64,000 nucleotides of DNA from Eopsaltria australis. Taxonomy: Eukaryota; Chordata; Aves; Passeriformes; Petroicidae. The stretch is taken from NCBI GenBank assembly GCA_034509425.1, contig JAVTVJ010000132.1, positions 3,059,470 to 3,123,469 of the forward strand. The letters are read 5' to 3'. A program made the translations under genes and the position numbers. Below, piece after piece: positions 49,571 through 63,080 of this stretch. The notes beneath the pieces were generated by a model. It was not told where the DNA came from. It saw nothing but the letters and a program-made list of their open reading frames with translations, and made no database searches. Position 1 is the first letter of the stretch, and the number at the start of each line of letters is the position of its first letter.

Positions 49571-50000
49571 AGTCCCGTGAGGACACCACCTGCCCTGACA
49601 ATACCCTACACCACTAAATATGGTTCTCTTACCCTGTCCACAGTCCAGAACCCCATTTCATCCCTGCACTGGTGCCCCAGCTGTCTTGTTCCTGAATGGA
49701 AGGTGGGACGTGCCCTGGTGGCCACCCTGGGGAGAATTCACTGCTCCCTGAAAATATACACAGGGAGAGAACTGCAGTGTAAACCTCTAGAACCAAATAA
49801 ACAATGTGGAGCAGAGTGGCAGCTAGGGGTTCATTCTCCCACCTTACAACTCTGGATGAATCTGCATGTGTTCCTTAGCATCATTCACCAAAGAAATATA
49901 AAAATGCATGGCAGAACCACAGACACGTGTTGTTGCCAAATACATGCAGGGTCTCTCATCATCCACAAATCCTTGTAATTTCAATTACAGCTGCCAGCAC
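49571..50000. other. G+C-richer patch with a 133-codon open frame
   Basis: The plus-strand frame 49577-49978 encodes 133 residues with no recognisable domain. The DNA is richer in G+C than its surroundings and holds an AATAAA at 49797-49802. These are features often left by old LTRs or other insertions. I could not find flanking duplications or a known family. An orphan coding exon cannot be excluded but has no positive support. Confidence 0.25.
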
Positions 50001-51888
50001 AGTACTAACCAGTCCTTTGGTTCATCTTACTAAGAATTCTGGGAATAAAATGGATTACTGACCTTTTAAATACTCCTGTATTTCCATAAGCCTTTGTATT
50101 TCTTCTGCTTTTAGAAGGAATGAATGTGACAAAAGGCCTTGAATTCTGTGTTTAAGAGAACACAGGACAATTTTAAAATACAAGCAATTTTATTGTTTCA
50201 AACAATAAAAAAACAGCAGTTTTAGAAAACTGAATGGTCAACTTGAGATATAAGAGCTGTTCTTTATCATAAAGCTTTCACCAGTCAACAACTGGGTGTT
50301 GGTATTCAAAGTGCCCATACTATTATAGTGTAACTTTTTTCATTGCAACAACACTTACATCAAACTGATGTTTATAGTTACAAGCACTATCATGTGTTTC
50401 TAATCAATTTTTTCCCACTCTCTATTACACAAAAGGACTTCTGCAGGATGATTGTCAAGGCTGGACCAACTTAATTGAAAATCTGCTCACACTGGAAAGA
50501 GTGAAAAATTGCCATCTACTACAAACGCTTTTTCCTGTGGGTGGACATTTGGGTGCTTTTCATCTAACCTATCTTTAGATATCTACTGCAGAGATACCTA
50601 CCTGTGACCTTCCCCCTCTATGTTACCTTCATAATTAGTAGAAAGAAATAGACACTCTAGGGCATGATTCATATGACCTACTTTAGGCGTCTGCTTTGGG
50701 AGGAGATGAATTGCACCCTAGAGGTGTCAATCTCTCCTTTGATTATAAAGAGTTTTAGATCACTAGCCACATGTACAAAGAGATGTCTAGATTTGGCCAG
50801 ATGAATCTCACCCTCAGTGACATGACTGAATAGGGTCTGAGCCAGGCAAGCTTTCTCTGAAAGCAGCTCAGACCTGGCAGCAGCAGAACTGCAAACCATC
50901 AGTGACCTTGAGACATCCTGTTATTCTAGTCCAGTATAAAAAAAAAAAAAAAAAGGAATGTTAGTATCTTGACTGTATTTTGAACCTTTTCTGTCAGATT
51001 AAAAAATGTATATGAGATTTATTGCAGAGTATAATCCACCTTTTTTCTTTGATCATATTTGCAAAAGAGTTGCACTCATAAATCACATAGATGTTGTATT
51101 TTGTACTGGTTTAATATAGTAACTATTTTTATTCGTGTCAACTTATTTACGTTTTTTCCTTATAATCAGTGTTGCAAAGGTTTTTTGATGTTGTTTATGG
51201 TGTCTTGTGGCTCTACATGTCATTTCAGAGATTTCAAATTTTTTACTGCCTATTACTCTGTTGAATGCAAAATGCATTCTATTCCAAAATTTCAGTTTGC
51301 ACTGAGTGCATATTACAACCAATTATTCCTCATAACAGTGTAGCTGTCTACTTATGCCAGACCTCATTACTGTGTCTTAGAGTCAGAATTCTGGTACCCA
51401 GGAGTTTAAAATATTTGAATACAAAGTAAGAAACCTATGGATCAACAATTTTTTATTTTTAGCATGCCATTTTCATTAGACTTTTTAAAATAATTTGACT
51501 CCAAGACCTTGCCTCGCTCTTGGATAGTTGGATGCCAGTGCTGTGAAGTGAAATATCGTGTTTACTGAAACTTATGCAATTAGCTTGGTGTATCAGGAAA
51601 ATCATCCATCAGACTGAGACTTTTATAAGTTAGAGAATAACAATTTAAAAAATCCTGATTACTTTTAAAAAAATACATTTTGTCTTATACTTTATGACTG
51701 CATAAAAGACTGCAGTAAAAAGCATCAAGAGAATTTACACTGAATTGTTCTTGAACCACAGGGATCCAAATATCACACAGGTGTTCATGTAACTACCAGG
51801 TTAGGGAAGCAGGTTCAAAGCTCACATTTAACCTTACCTACTCAGAGATTCCTGAGATCTCTGAGCATCCTCATTTTCAACATAGTTT
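50001..51888. other. AT-rich stretch, no gene seen
   Basis: A 17-A run lies at 50938-50954. Short frames (50678-50899 minus, 51059-51343 plus) have no domains. Confidence 0.4.
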
Positions 51889-52139
51889 CATAGCATCACA
51901 GAATCACAGAATAAGCTGAGTTGGAAGTGACCCACAAGGATCTCTGAGTCCATTCCTGCCCCAGAATTGTGCCATCCCCAGGAGCCACACCGTGTGCCCT
52001 TGAGCATTGTCCTGGCTTCTGGAACTCTGTCAGGCTGGTGCTGTGATCACTGCCCTGGGGAGCCTGTTCTAGTGCCCAACCACCCTCTGGGTGAAGAGCC
52101 TTTTTCTAAACTCTAACCTAAATCTCCTCTGACACAACA
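51889..52139 (-). mobile_element. CR1 LINE 3' segment of an element with an inverted 5' part
   Basis: On the minus strand this reads GTGTCAGAGGAGATTTAGGT, AGGCTCTTCACCCAGAGGGT, GGTTGGGCACTAGAACAGGC, TCCCCAGGGCAGTGATCACA, CTCAGAGATCCTTGTGGGTC and ends CTGTGATTCTGTGATGC. This is the 3' end of the same CR1 subfamily as the copy at 44243. It breaks at about 52140, where CR1 sequence of opposite orientation starts. Confidence 0.92.
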
Positions 52140-52144
52140 TCAAG

Positions 52145-52265
52145 CTAGGGAATCAGAGGCTGGAGAGCAGCTCCACAGAAAGGGACCTTGGGGTCCTGGC
52201 CTACGACAAGCTGACTGTGAGTCAGCAGTGCCCTGGCAGCCAGGAGGGCCAACAGGGTCCTGGGC
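52145..52265 (+). mobile_element. CR1 LINE upstream segment, inverted relative to its 3' part
   Basis: AGGCTGGAGAGCAGCTCCAC, AGAAAGGGACCTTGGGGTCC, GACAAGCTGACTGTGAGTCA, GCAGTGCCCTGGCAGCCAGG and GGCCAACAGGGTCCTGGG form the CR1 ORF2 end region. It lies a few hundred bases upstream of the 3' segment in an intact element. Here it sits directly next to that 3' segment but in the opposite orientation. The similar style of both parts suggests one inserted element. Confidence 0.88.
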
Positions 52266-53881
52266 TTTCTGAATTTCCAGCTATCTGGCTACATACTGCT
52301 GTGAAGTTTACCACAAATCAGATTTTCGGTTGGTTTTCTAGGTAATTTCTGTTTTGCTTGAATTTGTAGATGTAGAAAAAGAAATAGCTTGTTCCAGTTG
52401 CTGTTGGGGACAGCATGCAGCTAAATAAAACAGATATATAGACACCAGCATATGAATTGAGCTAAAGATTTAATAATTATATAAAAAAGTTTTAAATGTT
52501 AAGTCTAGTAGCCACCTATGTTTATATCTATGTGTGGATGTGTACACACATATGTATGTACATGTGATATAGGTATTTTATGGAAAGACATAAATTAAGG
52601 AAGAAACTCACATCCCAGAAATCTAAAGCAAAGAATCTCAGTGCAGTCATTGTGTACTGATTAGTTAATTACTGATCACCTCACTTTACTGCAGTGATCC
52701 TGGCAATGTTCCATTTGGAGGAAAAAACGTTCCTCTGTGTTATTCATTGGTGGAAGAGAATAGAAGTTTACCCTGTAAATAAAGGCCATGGATAGAAAAT
52801 ATTAGCTCTTTACAAGTTTTTGCAACAAATTATTTCTCTCTGTAGCTCATACGTGACGTACCCTAATGAAGTCAGACTAAACATGTCAAAAATCATAAGC
52901 TCCACCAAGCACAGGAGATACATGAATCACATGCAGCAACTGGAAAATGCTGGCACAAGAACTTGTAACTCTCTGATGGTGGTTTTTGTGGTAGCTGAAG
53001 GGATACTTGAGAAGCTGCCTCCTGATCAGGACTGGAAAACTCTAAGGTGATGGAATGAAAACTTTTTCCCACCCCAAGGTACCTCAGCAAAAAAGCAGCT
53101 AAAGGAAGCATGAGTTGCTTGCCTCAATTTACTAAAAATAGTGCTTTTAAGTGCCGAAAGAAAAGGAAGCTGCAGAAGAGAAGAAAGAAGCACTGTCAGT
53201 CACAGTGTACAGCCAAGAGAACATGCTTGTTCAGTGGAACCCTTTGAAAAGAAAGCAAGGATGTAATTGTATATTGCATTACCGCCACCCAGCTGGATAT
53301 CATACACCTATGAGCTTTAACACATATCTGACTTCTCAATGTTTGTGGTGCCTTTCTTTCTTTGTTTACCTTCCTTTCAAGTTTTTTCTTTCACAACTCA
53401 TTTAATTTTTATACTCTGTCTTACATTTTTCATTGTCTGTTCATTTGCCTTTTGTTCCTCGTCTTTCCTAGTTAATCTCTCATATATTGTGCATTAAGTT
53501 ATCTTCAGAAAGGATGGAGATGCTGCATCTCCCAAAGCCAGTAAACAGAACATTAATAGTTGTCTCAGGCAATGCTGCATGTTCTATATTTTCACTCAGC
53601 ATAACAATTTTACACTCCTTGCTCCCCTTAAAGCTATATCACTGAGACAAATCTGTCATCTCTCCAGCAAAAAAAGCCCCAACTTACAACAAGAAGAAGA
53701 TGCATAGCACCATTGTCCTTAATATTAATAAGTCTGGCATCCTGGGAATGCACAAAGCACCTGTCTCTGGGCATATGGGTACAGTGCACTGCTATTCTGG
53801 AGTGCCAAAATGAGGGGATGGGGAGAGGAACCAGATAAAGCTCTGTGCTTTAAATTAAAGGAGGGGGGAGAGGGGAGGAAT
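52266..53881. other. Stretch with one exon-like segment, no gene called
   Basis: Between a pyrimidine-rich TTTCTCTCTGTAG (acceptor-like, ending 52845) and AAG|GTGATG (donor-like at 53046/53047) lies a 201-base open segment. It gives SYVTYPNEVRLNMSKIISST and 47 more residues. No protein family is recognised. Splice-like motifs of this quality are common by chance. The rest is featureless. Confidence 0.25.
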
Positions 53882-54028
53882 TAAATAAAACAAAATAGAG
53901 TAAAATAAAATAAAATCAAAATAAAATGAAATGAAATAAAATAAAATAAAGTAAAATAAATTAAAATAAGAACAAAATATAATATAAAATAAAATAAAAT
54001 AAAATAATATAAAATAAATAATAAAAAC
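53882..54028. repeat. (TAAAA)n-type A-rich array
   Basis: About 147 bases of imperfect TAAAA pentamers with GAAAT, CAAAA and AATAT variants. It follows a purine-rich G patch (GGAGGGGGGAGAGGGGAGG, about 53861-53879). Confidence 0.93.
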
Positions 54029-55168
54029 CAAAATAATGTCCTGGTAAGCTCCATAGTTCAGTTTCAGGAAAAAAACAAAAACTCCAGGGGGGCTTTTTTA
54101 TTATGCTCACCTTGTGGAGTCATTGCCCAAATAACTGTTTCCTTTGGAGTCAATTCTGTCTCCTTTGCTCAAAATGAGGAAAGTATTTCAGATGAGCCAT
54201 ACTTCTGGCATTAAAAAAGGCAAAATATAATTACTAAGAACAACAAAATTTCTGAAATTCTTTGCTGCTATATTATTAATTTCCATGACAAAGTATTTTA
54301 GCATATTTTTAATTTTTTTCATTATTTCACATCACAAAAAAATGCCCATATTTTCATTTTGCTGTGCAAACATTAATTCTGTAATTTCCTCCTTTTTAAA
54401 ATTTTGTCAAGTTCTTACCATTTTCACTATTTGGCTGAAGTCCATTACACTGTTAACAAAAATGTGATATATTTTTGAATGGTTAATATTTGTGTTCATC
54501 AACAAGTTCAGTAAAATCAAATTTATTTATTTTTAATAATAGGACAAATTGCTTTGTGAACAAGAATATAAAACTTTTAAAGATGTGAACCAATTGTCAT
54601 GACAGATGAGATATGGACTGTTACTCTGTTACATAATTCTGAGGTTGGATTTTGCTATGGAAACACAGTGTTTGCATTTTCATGTGTAAAAGCACTTTTT
54701 AAAAAAAAATAATGTTTTTTTTATTCTTAGCCACAATAAGATCACATGGAGTGAGTGTCTAGTTGTTAGAATGCATTCCCTAGATGTCAAAAAGGCTTTT
54801 CAACTACAATATAAGTTCACTTGACTGAGCTTTTTATGCCGGTATGGCCATGGCAAGAACCATTACACTTCATGTACACTACCCTCTTCTCAGAAGTAAA
54901 GTATTTTTCTTCAAAAAGAGTGGAGACATTTCCCCTCATGCCTTTATAGAACAATCTATCAGGTCAGCTCCAGAGCATTTTCTGCATTTCTTTCTTCTAT
55001 AAATTTGTGGTTAACTTTATTCTTCACTTTCACTAGATAAGACATATTCATAAGCTTCTTCATAAGAAAATACTGTATTTTTTTACACTTAATGTTATTA
55101 AATAATTTTAGTGCAAACTGTGTGAATTCAGATCTATGGGGGATTACTCATTTATCACAGAGCCATCT
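54029..55168. other. AT-rich stretch, nothing recognised
   Basis: No gene, CR1 or LTR is seen. Confidence 0.4.
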
Positions 55169-55291
55169 TAGAAACACAGAGTGGTTGGCATTAGAGGCTC
55201 ATCTAGTCCAACCCCCCTGCAATAAGCAGGGACACTGCCAACTAAATTAGGTTGCTCAGAGCCCCATTAAACCATTCTTCAAATGTTTTCC
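55169..55291 (-). mobile_element. CR1 LINE 3' end fragment, minus strand
   Basis: The left edge TAGAAACACAGAGTGGTTGG is a decayed inverted CR1 terminus. It is followed by CATCTAGTCCAACCCCCCTG, AGCAGGGACACTGCCAACTA and GGTTGCTCAGAGCCCCATTA, the reverse complement of the CR1 3' end. About 120 bases remain. Confidence 0.85.
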
Positions 55292-58200
55292 ATGGAAAAC
55301 TGCAACTTTTCTGATCAGTTATGAGGACCATGAACTTGATGGAAACAATGTGAAATATGGCATAATAAAAGAGTGAATTTTAGTCTCTTTAAAAAATCAA
55401 AATTCTATCTGCAAATTCCCTCTTCTAATCACTGAATTTGGTAGCAAATTTGATTACTTTTATAAAATAGAGGAAATAAGCTACTCATTTTTATTTTTCT
55501 TAAATACTTTCAATGCAACTAGAATGATTCAAGAAATCTGTAAAATGATCTTAAAAAATCCATATTCAAGAGAAAAAGTCATACAGGTCCTTTGCAACAT
55601 CATCAGATAAAGAATACCTTAAAAAGACATAGACAGTTTTTTTCTTATGCCAAATCTTGAAAAGGCCTTCAGTTTATGTAAAACTGTTATGCATATAATT
55701 GATAATTGCCATGGGATCTTATGACAGAAAGTTAATTTGTGAACTGTACATTCACAAGTCCCTTATCAACAAATTTCTTTGTTCAGATCTTTTCCCATGG
55801 AAATAGCTTCAGCTGAATTGAAAAACTATATACAGTTCTTTGAAAACAGCTTGGGAAAGAAAAAGAATGTGGAAATTATTACAAAATTGCAATTTTCAAT
55901 GTTACAATTACCACAAAGACTCTTCTTCCTCATGTTTCAAAGAAATAAGGTTGACAACATTTATTACAGAAATGAAGGCATCTGATGTTCCAAAGAGACA
56001 TTTCTAGTGCAATCATGTCTAGTTTAAAGAAAAGTCATCTTCATTCTCTAATTCAAGAGAACCATATTAATCATTTCATAGAGTAGCCATTTATTAACAC
56101 AATATTAAATATGTGCTTGAGCTCCTTGCATCATGTACATCAAAAATTATGCTAGATCTTTCAGAAAACTGGAAGCAGTGTCCTGAATATATAATACAAA
56201 ATGCTATTTTTCTAGAGCTTATCAGGGACTTGTTATCATAAAAGGCAATTAGAACAGAAACAACTCTCAGTAGTTTTTTCAGAGCACATTCACTGAATAT
56301 AATAATCTACCTTTGCAACAGATGTGATAAATATAAACTCAGTATAGCTCAGCGACCCTCCTTTTACTGTTTCCATAAAACATGATTAAAAGCTCCATGA
56401 TATATTAGAAAAATAGTCTCTCTTCAGGGTTTGAACAAAAAGTGTAATAATCCTACAATATTACAAGTAAAATCATCCAGACTAGATTACATAAAAAAAA
56501 TCTCTTAAAGGAACTGGTATTTCCAGAGAAGATGGAGCTGTTCCAGTGTTTTATTTTAAAGATCAGATTTATGTTCCTTAAGTGAGTTTTATAGATAAGA
56601 GTAAAGGAAAATGTACATGACATTTCATTTATATTACTGTAGATAAGATGCAGATAAGTATTCTCTACAAGTGAGTTATGCAATGTTCCATATTATTATT
56701 TTATTAAAAATAGTCTGTCTTCTTAACAAAGAATTATAGGTCTACTACTACTACTACTACTAATACCAGCAAGGATTTACAGTAGGAAGAAGAAACTTGA
56801 GTTTAAGACAGTAGACAAAATTTCCAGATAATTCAAATACATTATAATGAACCTAACTATGAGAAACCATGGTGATCTTTAAAAAAAAAAAAAAACATTT
56901 TGGAAGATTTATGCAAGAACAGTTTGGAGGAGTCAAGAGAATGAGTAGGCAAGGCATGAAATACTCAAGGCTCAAGCTGAATTTCAGCAATAGGAAAGAA
57001 GACCACATTCCAGTGACTGAACACATAAATTAGGCACATCTTAGATGACTAACCAAAGGAGGTGGATGAATACAAATTCAATATAAGAATTTTTAATTTA
57101 AGGTTTTGCTAGTATTTCATTCTAACAGTATATACAAAAGATTTTCAGGGAAAAAACTATAACTGAGTAATAGGCAGTATGAATTTTACCATGGAATTCA
57201 TTAGATTAAGCAAAATTCACTTGATTAAGCAAAATTATGCATAGATTAGAAAAATTTCCTACTGTATACATTATTATACATTGTTATTTTAATTTTGTAC
57301 AGTTATTTCCTACTAGCTTTCCTGCTAATCATTTGGTGGGATCATGTTCAGTTTTGTGGGAACCTATTAAATCTGGGTAGTCTACTTCCACATCACATGC
57401 AATATCATTTTACTACAATGACATCCTATTTTTAAAAAATTGTATCTTAAATTTCACATGTGCAAAATAGAGAGGACAATTATAATGTAAATTTTAAACA
57501 TAAAAATGACTAAACTACTAAAGGATTTTTTAATATTTCCTAGTGCATTCTCTGAGGGCCCATTTCATTCACCTGAATATCAATACTTGTACAACCAGTC
57601 CACAGAAATGCTCTAAAGTTTCAACTGAAACTTTAAAACCTATTTGTCTTCACAGTTCACTTAATTTGGATTTACTTTTTTTTCACATGGAAGAGAAGTC
57701 TAGATTTCTCAGATTCATTTTTAATGCTAGTTAAGCTTAAAATTAAACTATGTTTTGATTTAGAAGAAGAGGTTATGTTTCTGAACATTCTGAAAGATAA
57801 TAAACTTTGAAAAACTTTGAAAAAGGAACAATAAACCAAGGAATTCGGTTTTTGTGTCAGTTTGTTGTGGATTTTTGGTTTTTTTGTTATTCTTAGCCAT
57901 TGGATTTCCCTGTAGGTGTTCCAGGTTTCCCGAAGATTAAACCATACAGTTCTGTCTCTTCAATATCACTCCAACATCATAGTACCTTAACCTCCTTGAC
58001 TCCAGGGCAGCTAAAGCTCTTGCACCTTCTACTCAGTTTCTCAAATGCAGAATTCTTGCTGTCTCCAAGATGATCTTTCAGATCCTTTTCTCATACACTC
58101 GTGCAACTCCAGTAAAAGACATCATTCTTCATTCTTTGTTTGATGTGTTACAGCCTGTTGATTTAGCAAGTAGAACGTTTGTCCTTCCTGTGGGCTTCTC

Positions 58201-61200
58201 TAGATGTGCCCTTACAGTGTGTCCAGCAATTACTACTTTGCTTTCAACTTTAATGAACATAAGATTTGATAGCTGTGTGTACCTCTTTTCAAAATCATAG
58301 CTTGTGGCTTTGACAGTTTTACAAAGACTACAAACAATGCTTTAAAAATAAATTTCTGTATTGAGAGTAATTTTTCCTATTCTCCTTTGCACTGTCTGAT
58401 AATTCTAGAAATTCATACCATCAGGGTTATGCACTTAAAATGTATCAGTGGCTTAAATCCTACCTTTATCAGTCTTTGCTGGCTAAGTAATATTTCTTGA
58501 ATAGAAATGTAAAAGTGCAAGCTCTTTGGAAAAAACAAACAAACAAACAAATATAACTTTTTTGTTCTACTGCAAACTATTTAGAATCTCCTGAATTGAT
58601 AACTATACATTTTAAAAGTGACTAAATGTGTTTATCAATTTTGTTTATTCAAATAATTTGACCTGAAAAGCATCCTTAACTTTCAAATTAGAATCTTATC
58701 AATCTCAGAAAACTGAGGCAGGAACCAGAATAACTAGGGGAAAAAGCTAAAATGTGGTTGAGCACTATTTATTTCTGGCTTCTCTGTTGCCTTATTTTTT
58801 TAGCTCACAGCAGAAAATCAGATATTAGTACAAGAAAACATTAAGTTGCTCTAAAGGAGGCATCAGATCTCTTTTTTAATGACGAACTCATTAAAATTGA
58901 AAGGACAGAGGGAGCCCAAGCTACCACATCTGTCCAAGAAGGTGCAGGACAAACAGCTCACCTTGTTACAGAAGCAACAGCAAAGCAACATTCACTCTTC
59001 TGAACATCGCAGGTGAGGAAGATCTGAAACCAAGCTTGTTTATAGAGGGCAGAGCATCACTAATTTTAAAAATTCTCTTGGATGAAAAATTTATCCTTTA
59101 TATAATTGATTCAGTAAAAAGATGAACTTAGTTATTAAAAGGAAGGAAAAAAAGAAAACCCAGAGGGTGGGGGTATCATAAGTGGGTTTATTAAAAGAAA
59201 GAGTAAAAATAACTGTCAAGGACTACCCATCCTCATTATAAAACACATCTCTCAGCTACTCTGGCTTGAGGAAAGGTATGCAGTGGAAGAAAATATTAGT
59301 TTTTGTCTCCTGACTGATCATGTCTGACAGACTAGTTTGTCAACACAACATGTGAAATAGTAAACATTTTAAGGCTCATAAACAACATATAAATGACTGC
59401 TGCAAACAATCTTTCACTCTGAGGGAGTGTAGAGTTTAATTTCTTCCTGTGACCATGTTTCTATTTGCATTCAGTATCCGCACTTAAGTTTACCTACACA
59501 ATACATGTTGTTATGACAAATAAATCAGTCCAGTTAGCCTTAAGCAGCCTTTCAAGTGTCACTAAGCATACTGAAGTACACTTTCATGGGGCTTACAACA
59601 TATAATATCCCATGGATCTCAGCAGTTGTCCTATCCCAGGGACTGTTGAAAGAATTCATCTCATGGTAGTGATGCTTTCATTATTTCTCTGCCTCCATCA
59701 CTCTCCAGTGGCATGATGGCATGCACTTACCTTCAGGTACTGGCTGGTATCACCAACAGTCTCTCACACTGCAGTTTCTCATTAAAAACTAAGAAAGGAG
59801 GCAGGGCTGTAGTGTGAGATATCATCACTTGCATCAGTGGCAGACTGAGTTTCTCTGAACTATTAAATATCTAACTTTTATGTTTATACAACAAAACATT
59901 TCCAAAACAAGACAGATAGTGCTTCTTGCACAAATAATTTGCTGCTTAAATATAATGGACTTGATCCTAATTGCATCCTGAACATGTCTCTCCCATATAC
60001 TGGATGGGGAGCTAATGATTAGGCACTCCAAATTACTGGAGTGCTACCCTTTGTTGTTTGGACCATAAAAATCAAATCTAAACCTGAGAAATCTTTCTTT
60101 ACTTGATTACTGTGGAACTGTCCCTTTTGGAAGAAAAAAAAGTTTTCATTTATCATTCTGGAATTTTATCACAGAAACTGGATCCTCAAAAAACACTTGA
60201 AAAGCTTTAAATGGAACATGGTGGAAAATATCAATATTTTTACTATCATTGCTGTGAGAATGAATGTGTAAAAGTTTCCTAAAATGTTTTAATACTCTTC
60301 AATTCTATGAGCGCTAATGTAGAAGAAAACTGTTAAATAATGTGCTTATTCCATGTATCCATCTTGCTCCCTATCCTTGGACTGTCCTTACATGATATGA
60401 TAGAGATGGAAGAGTAACATGGGGCAGTTATGGCCGAATCTTCTAAGCATGATCACTAATGTGATCAGGTGGGAGGGAAGGCACTCAGCACTGCAGGATA
60501 AAGACTTTTGAAACATGAGATATTCAGAAGAAAGGTAGGAAACTGTCATCAATAGAGCTGTGATGACTGATTGAATAAAAATTTGACCCAGACACCTAGC
60601 AATAACTTTCCATTTAATGAATTTGAAACTAGATCTGTGCATGACCCAACGCTGTGGGTAAGCTGGAGAGAGCATTCCAGGGATCTCACTGGAGTGTCTA
60701 TCCTCCTTTCCTCTAAAAGCCACAGGACACTGCCTATGCACTCCCACCCCCTATCTCCCCTTCCCCCAGCATTCCCCTCTCCCATAGCTGCTTTTGCTCC
60801 CAGGAATCTGGTGTCCTCACTCATCACTGACTGCTTATCTCCCTTCACCAGGTTCATCACTGGTGGGTGATGCTGACCACGGAAAAGGATGAGGGTCTTT
60901 CCTTTCATTACCACCAACATGCATGAGGAAACTGAAACATGAACAGTATTTATAATCTCAGATCCTCAGAACCAGAAATCAGATGAAAAATGCAATATAA
61001 GAAAAGTGAATTGCTATCTGATTCCAGAAAAATGACTAAAACTCTCTTTTCTTTCTGTCTTTGACAGAGGTTAAATAAAAGCTTTTGAAAGTGAATTATA
61101 TACTAAAATCTCAACATCTATAAGCAAGTCTTATATATAAAAATCTGTAATTCTTGTTTTTAAGTATTTCTGATTTTATACCTCAAAGATTCTCAAAATA

Positions 61201-62742
61201 ACACCCCTGTCATAGTAAAGTATCATTTGTTTTCACAAAAAGATTTTGTTTATTACCAAGACATTTCCTACAAAGGAAGAGCTGTAGAAATCTCTTGGAC
61301 CATGAACTCCTGCCTAATTATAATTAATTATTGTATTACAGTAGAGCAGATATGCAAAAGCAGCTCAATTCTCCATTGTATTGGGCAGTCAATTTACACA
61401 TACACAGAGCAAGAAACAGCCCTTGTCAGGCAGAGATTCTGATCTGAACAACACAGAGGAAGAGACAGTTAGAGATGAGGAACTTGAACAAAATCACAAA
61501 GTAAATAGACACTGGACCAGCAACCTGAATCCTAAGCAGAATTCCTCTCATGTTGCTTGATTACATGTGTGACAAAATTTTTAAGGACCCTTTTCTAGGC
61601 ATAAAGTATTTTCATAACAAAATATCAACAAATGTTGGTGCAATAGTTGAGATGGAGGATCTGAACAAAAATATAGAACTATGGATGTCTTTTTTTACCC
61701 TACATCTTTCGGAGCATGTAATTTATCAATTTAGAAGACAGTAAATGAGGCTGTAGTAAGCAAACCAGTCATTGCACTTCTATATAGTGTCTTGTTAAAA
61801 GGATGTGTTATATGAATGACTTTCAATAAGAGTTATACAGGAAACTTTGAACTGCTGTATTGTAAAGTCAGAGCCATCACAGGAGAGTAAGAAAAAAAGG
61901 GGTGATCTGTTAAGAGGAACCAAAATGCTGCATGGATGTAATTTGCAAGGAAAAAATCATGTATACCAAGTTCAAAGTTCTTGGATGAAGGATTTTTTTC
62001 AAGAAAATGAACTAAGCATGCTATCAAAAATGTAGCACATTTCTTATTCAGAAAACCAGAAACATTTATCAGTTTCCTTAACATTGTATCAATGTAAACT
62101 CCTGGTGGACCATAAATCTCTAGAGGAAAGGAGCCTGTTTTATCAGGTGGGAAATAATAGATGTCATCACAAAAAACAACAAGGCAATTATATTTAACAA
62201 TCTGCTGGCACACACTGACAGAAATAGTGACAGAGGTTTTCATTTCAGAATGACCTACGGATTCATTTTAGAAAGCATCTTATCAAAAACCCAGTGTTTT
62301 ATCTCATCAATTTGTAGTAGTAGTAATAGGAATAATGAAGTTCTTGTTCTTTGTAATAGAAATACATCGAATCCATGTTCAATGAGGCATGGACACTGTG
62401 TGTTTCCCCTTGGAGAATGGCAATTGAAGCAGTGAAGTGAAAACTTCTATTCATTACTTTCTCACCACGAAGAGTATTTTCTGTATGTATTTACAGCAGA
62501 GTTTGTGGGTCCAAGATGATTGTTAATAACACCTCTTTCTGCTTAGTGATTCTTAACTGGTAATGGTAAGAAACAAATTATCTATTCTGGTGAGAGCCAG
62601 AGAGAAGGGCAATAATGAAAAATACCAAACCCAATAATATTTAGTTTGGAAAGACGTGTAAGAGGTCTGTTTCAGAAGTATTCAAAAGTGAAGAATTATA
62701 GTAAAATTGAACATTATTTTATCTTTTTTTTGTTTGGTGTTA
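55292..62742. other. Long low-repeat AT-rich stretch, no gene called
   Basis: Simple runs: ACT trinucleotides at 56741-56762, an A-run at 56880 and AAAC units at 58533-58552. The minus-strand frame 62243 to 61833 (136 codons) and overlapping minus-strand frames at 60388-60920 (119 and 123 codons) are the longest here. None has a recognisable domain. The 60.6-60.9 kb part is richer in G+C and open on both strands, which points to composition rather than coding. No CR1 or LTR is recognised over about 7 kb. Confidence 0.4.
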
Positions 62743-62780
62743 TTGGTTGGTTGATTGGTTGGTTGGTTGGTTGGTTGGTT
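62743..62780. repeat. (TTGG)n microsatellite
   Basis: About nine TTGG units with one TTGA interruption, followed by T-rich TTTTTTGTTTT and GTTT units. Layout resembles the array at 28939-28964. Confidence 0.95.
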
Positions 62781-63080
62781 TTTTGTTTTAGGAGGAGTTC
62801 CTTGTTGTTTTGTTTGTTTCGGGTTTTTTGTTTGTTTGTTTTAAGGATGTTATGAAATGTGTTGTGGTTTTGTGGGGAAACAGAGCACTGAAGATACATT
62901 TACTACATTTCAAGAAGAAGATGCATTTTCAATTCCTTTATAAATATCTAGATGTCTCAGAGAAGGGCTAGACTCTAAAGGTATTGCTAAATTCTATAAA
63001 GTTCAAAGGAAACTGAAAAGTACCAAATATGTAGCCCTTACATGAACTTCTCAGAGAACATTTATATTATTATAAAGTGA
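62781..63080. other. Spacer before CR1
   Basis: T/G-rich at its left edge (TTTGTTTG units near 62826), then ordinary AT-rich sequence. Confidence 0.4.

Noticed and set aside
60388..60920. Two overlapping minus-strand frames (119 and 123 codons) and a 99-codon plus-strand frame
   Set aside because: Open on both strands in a G+C-richer patch, no recognisable domain, no splice or start context. Most likely compositional.
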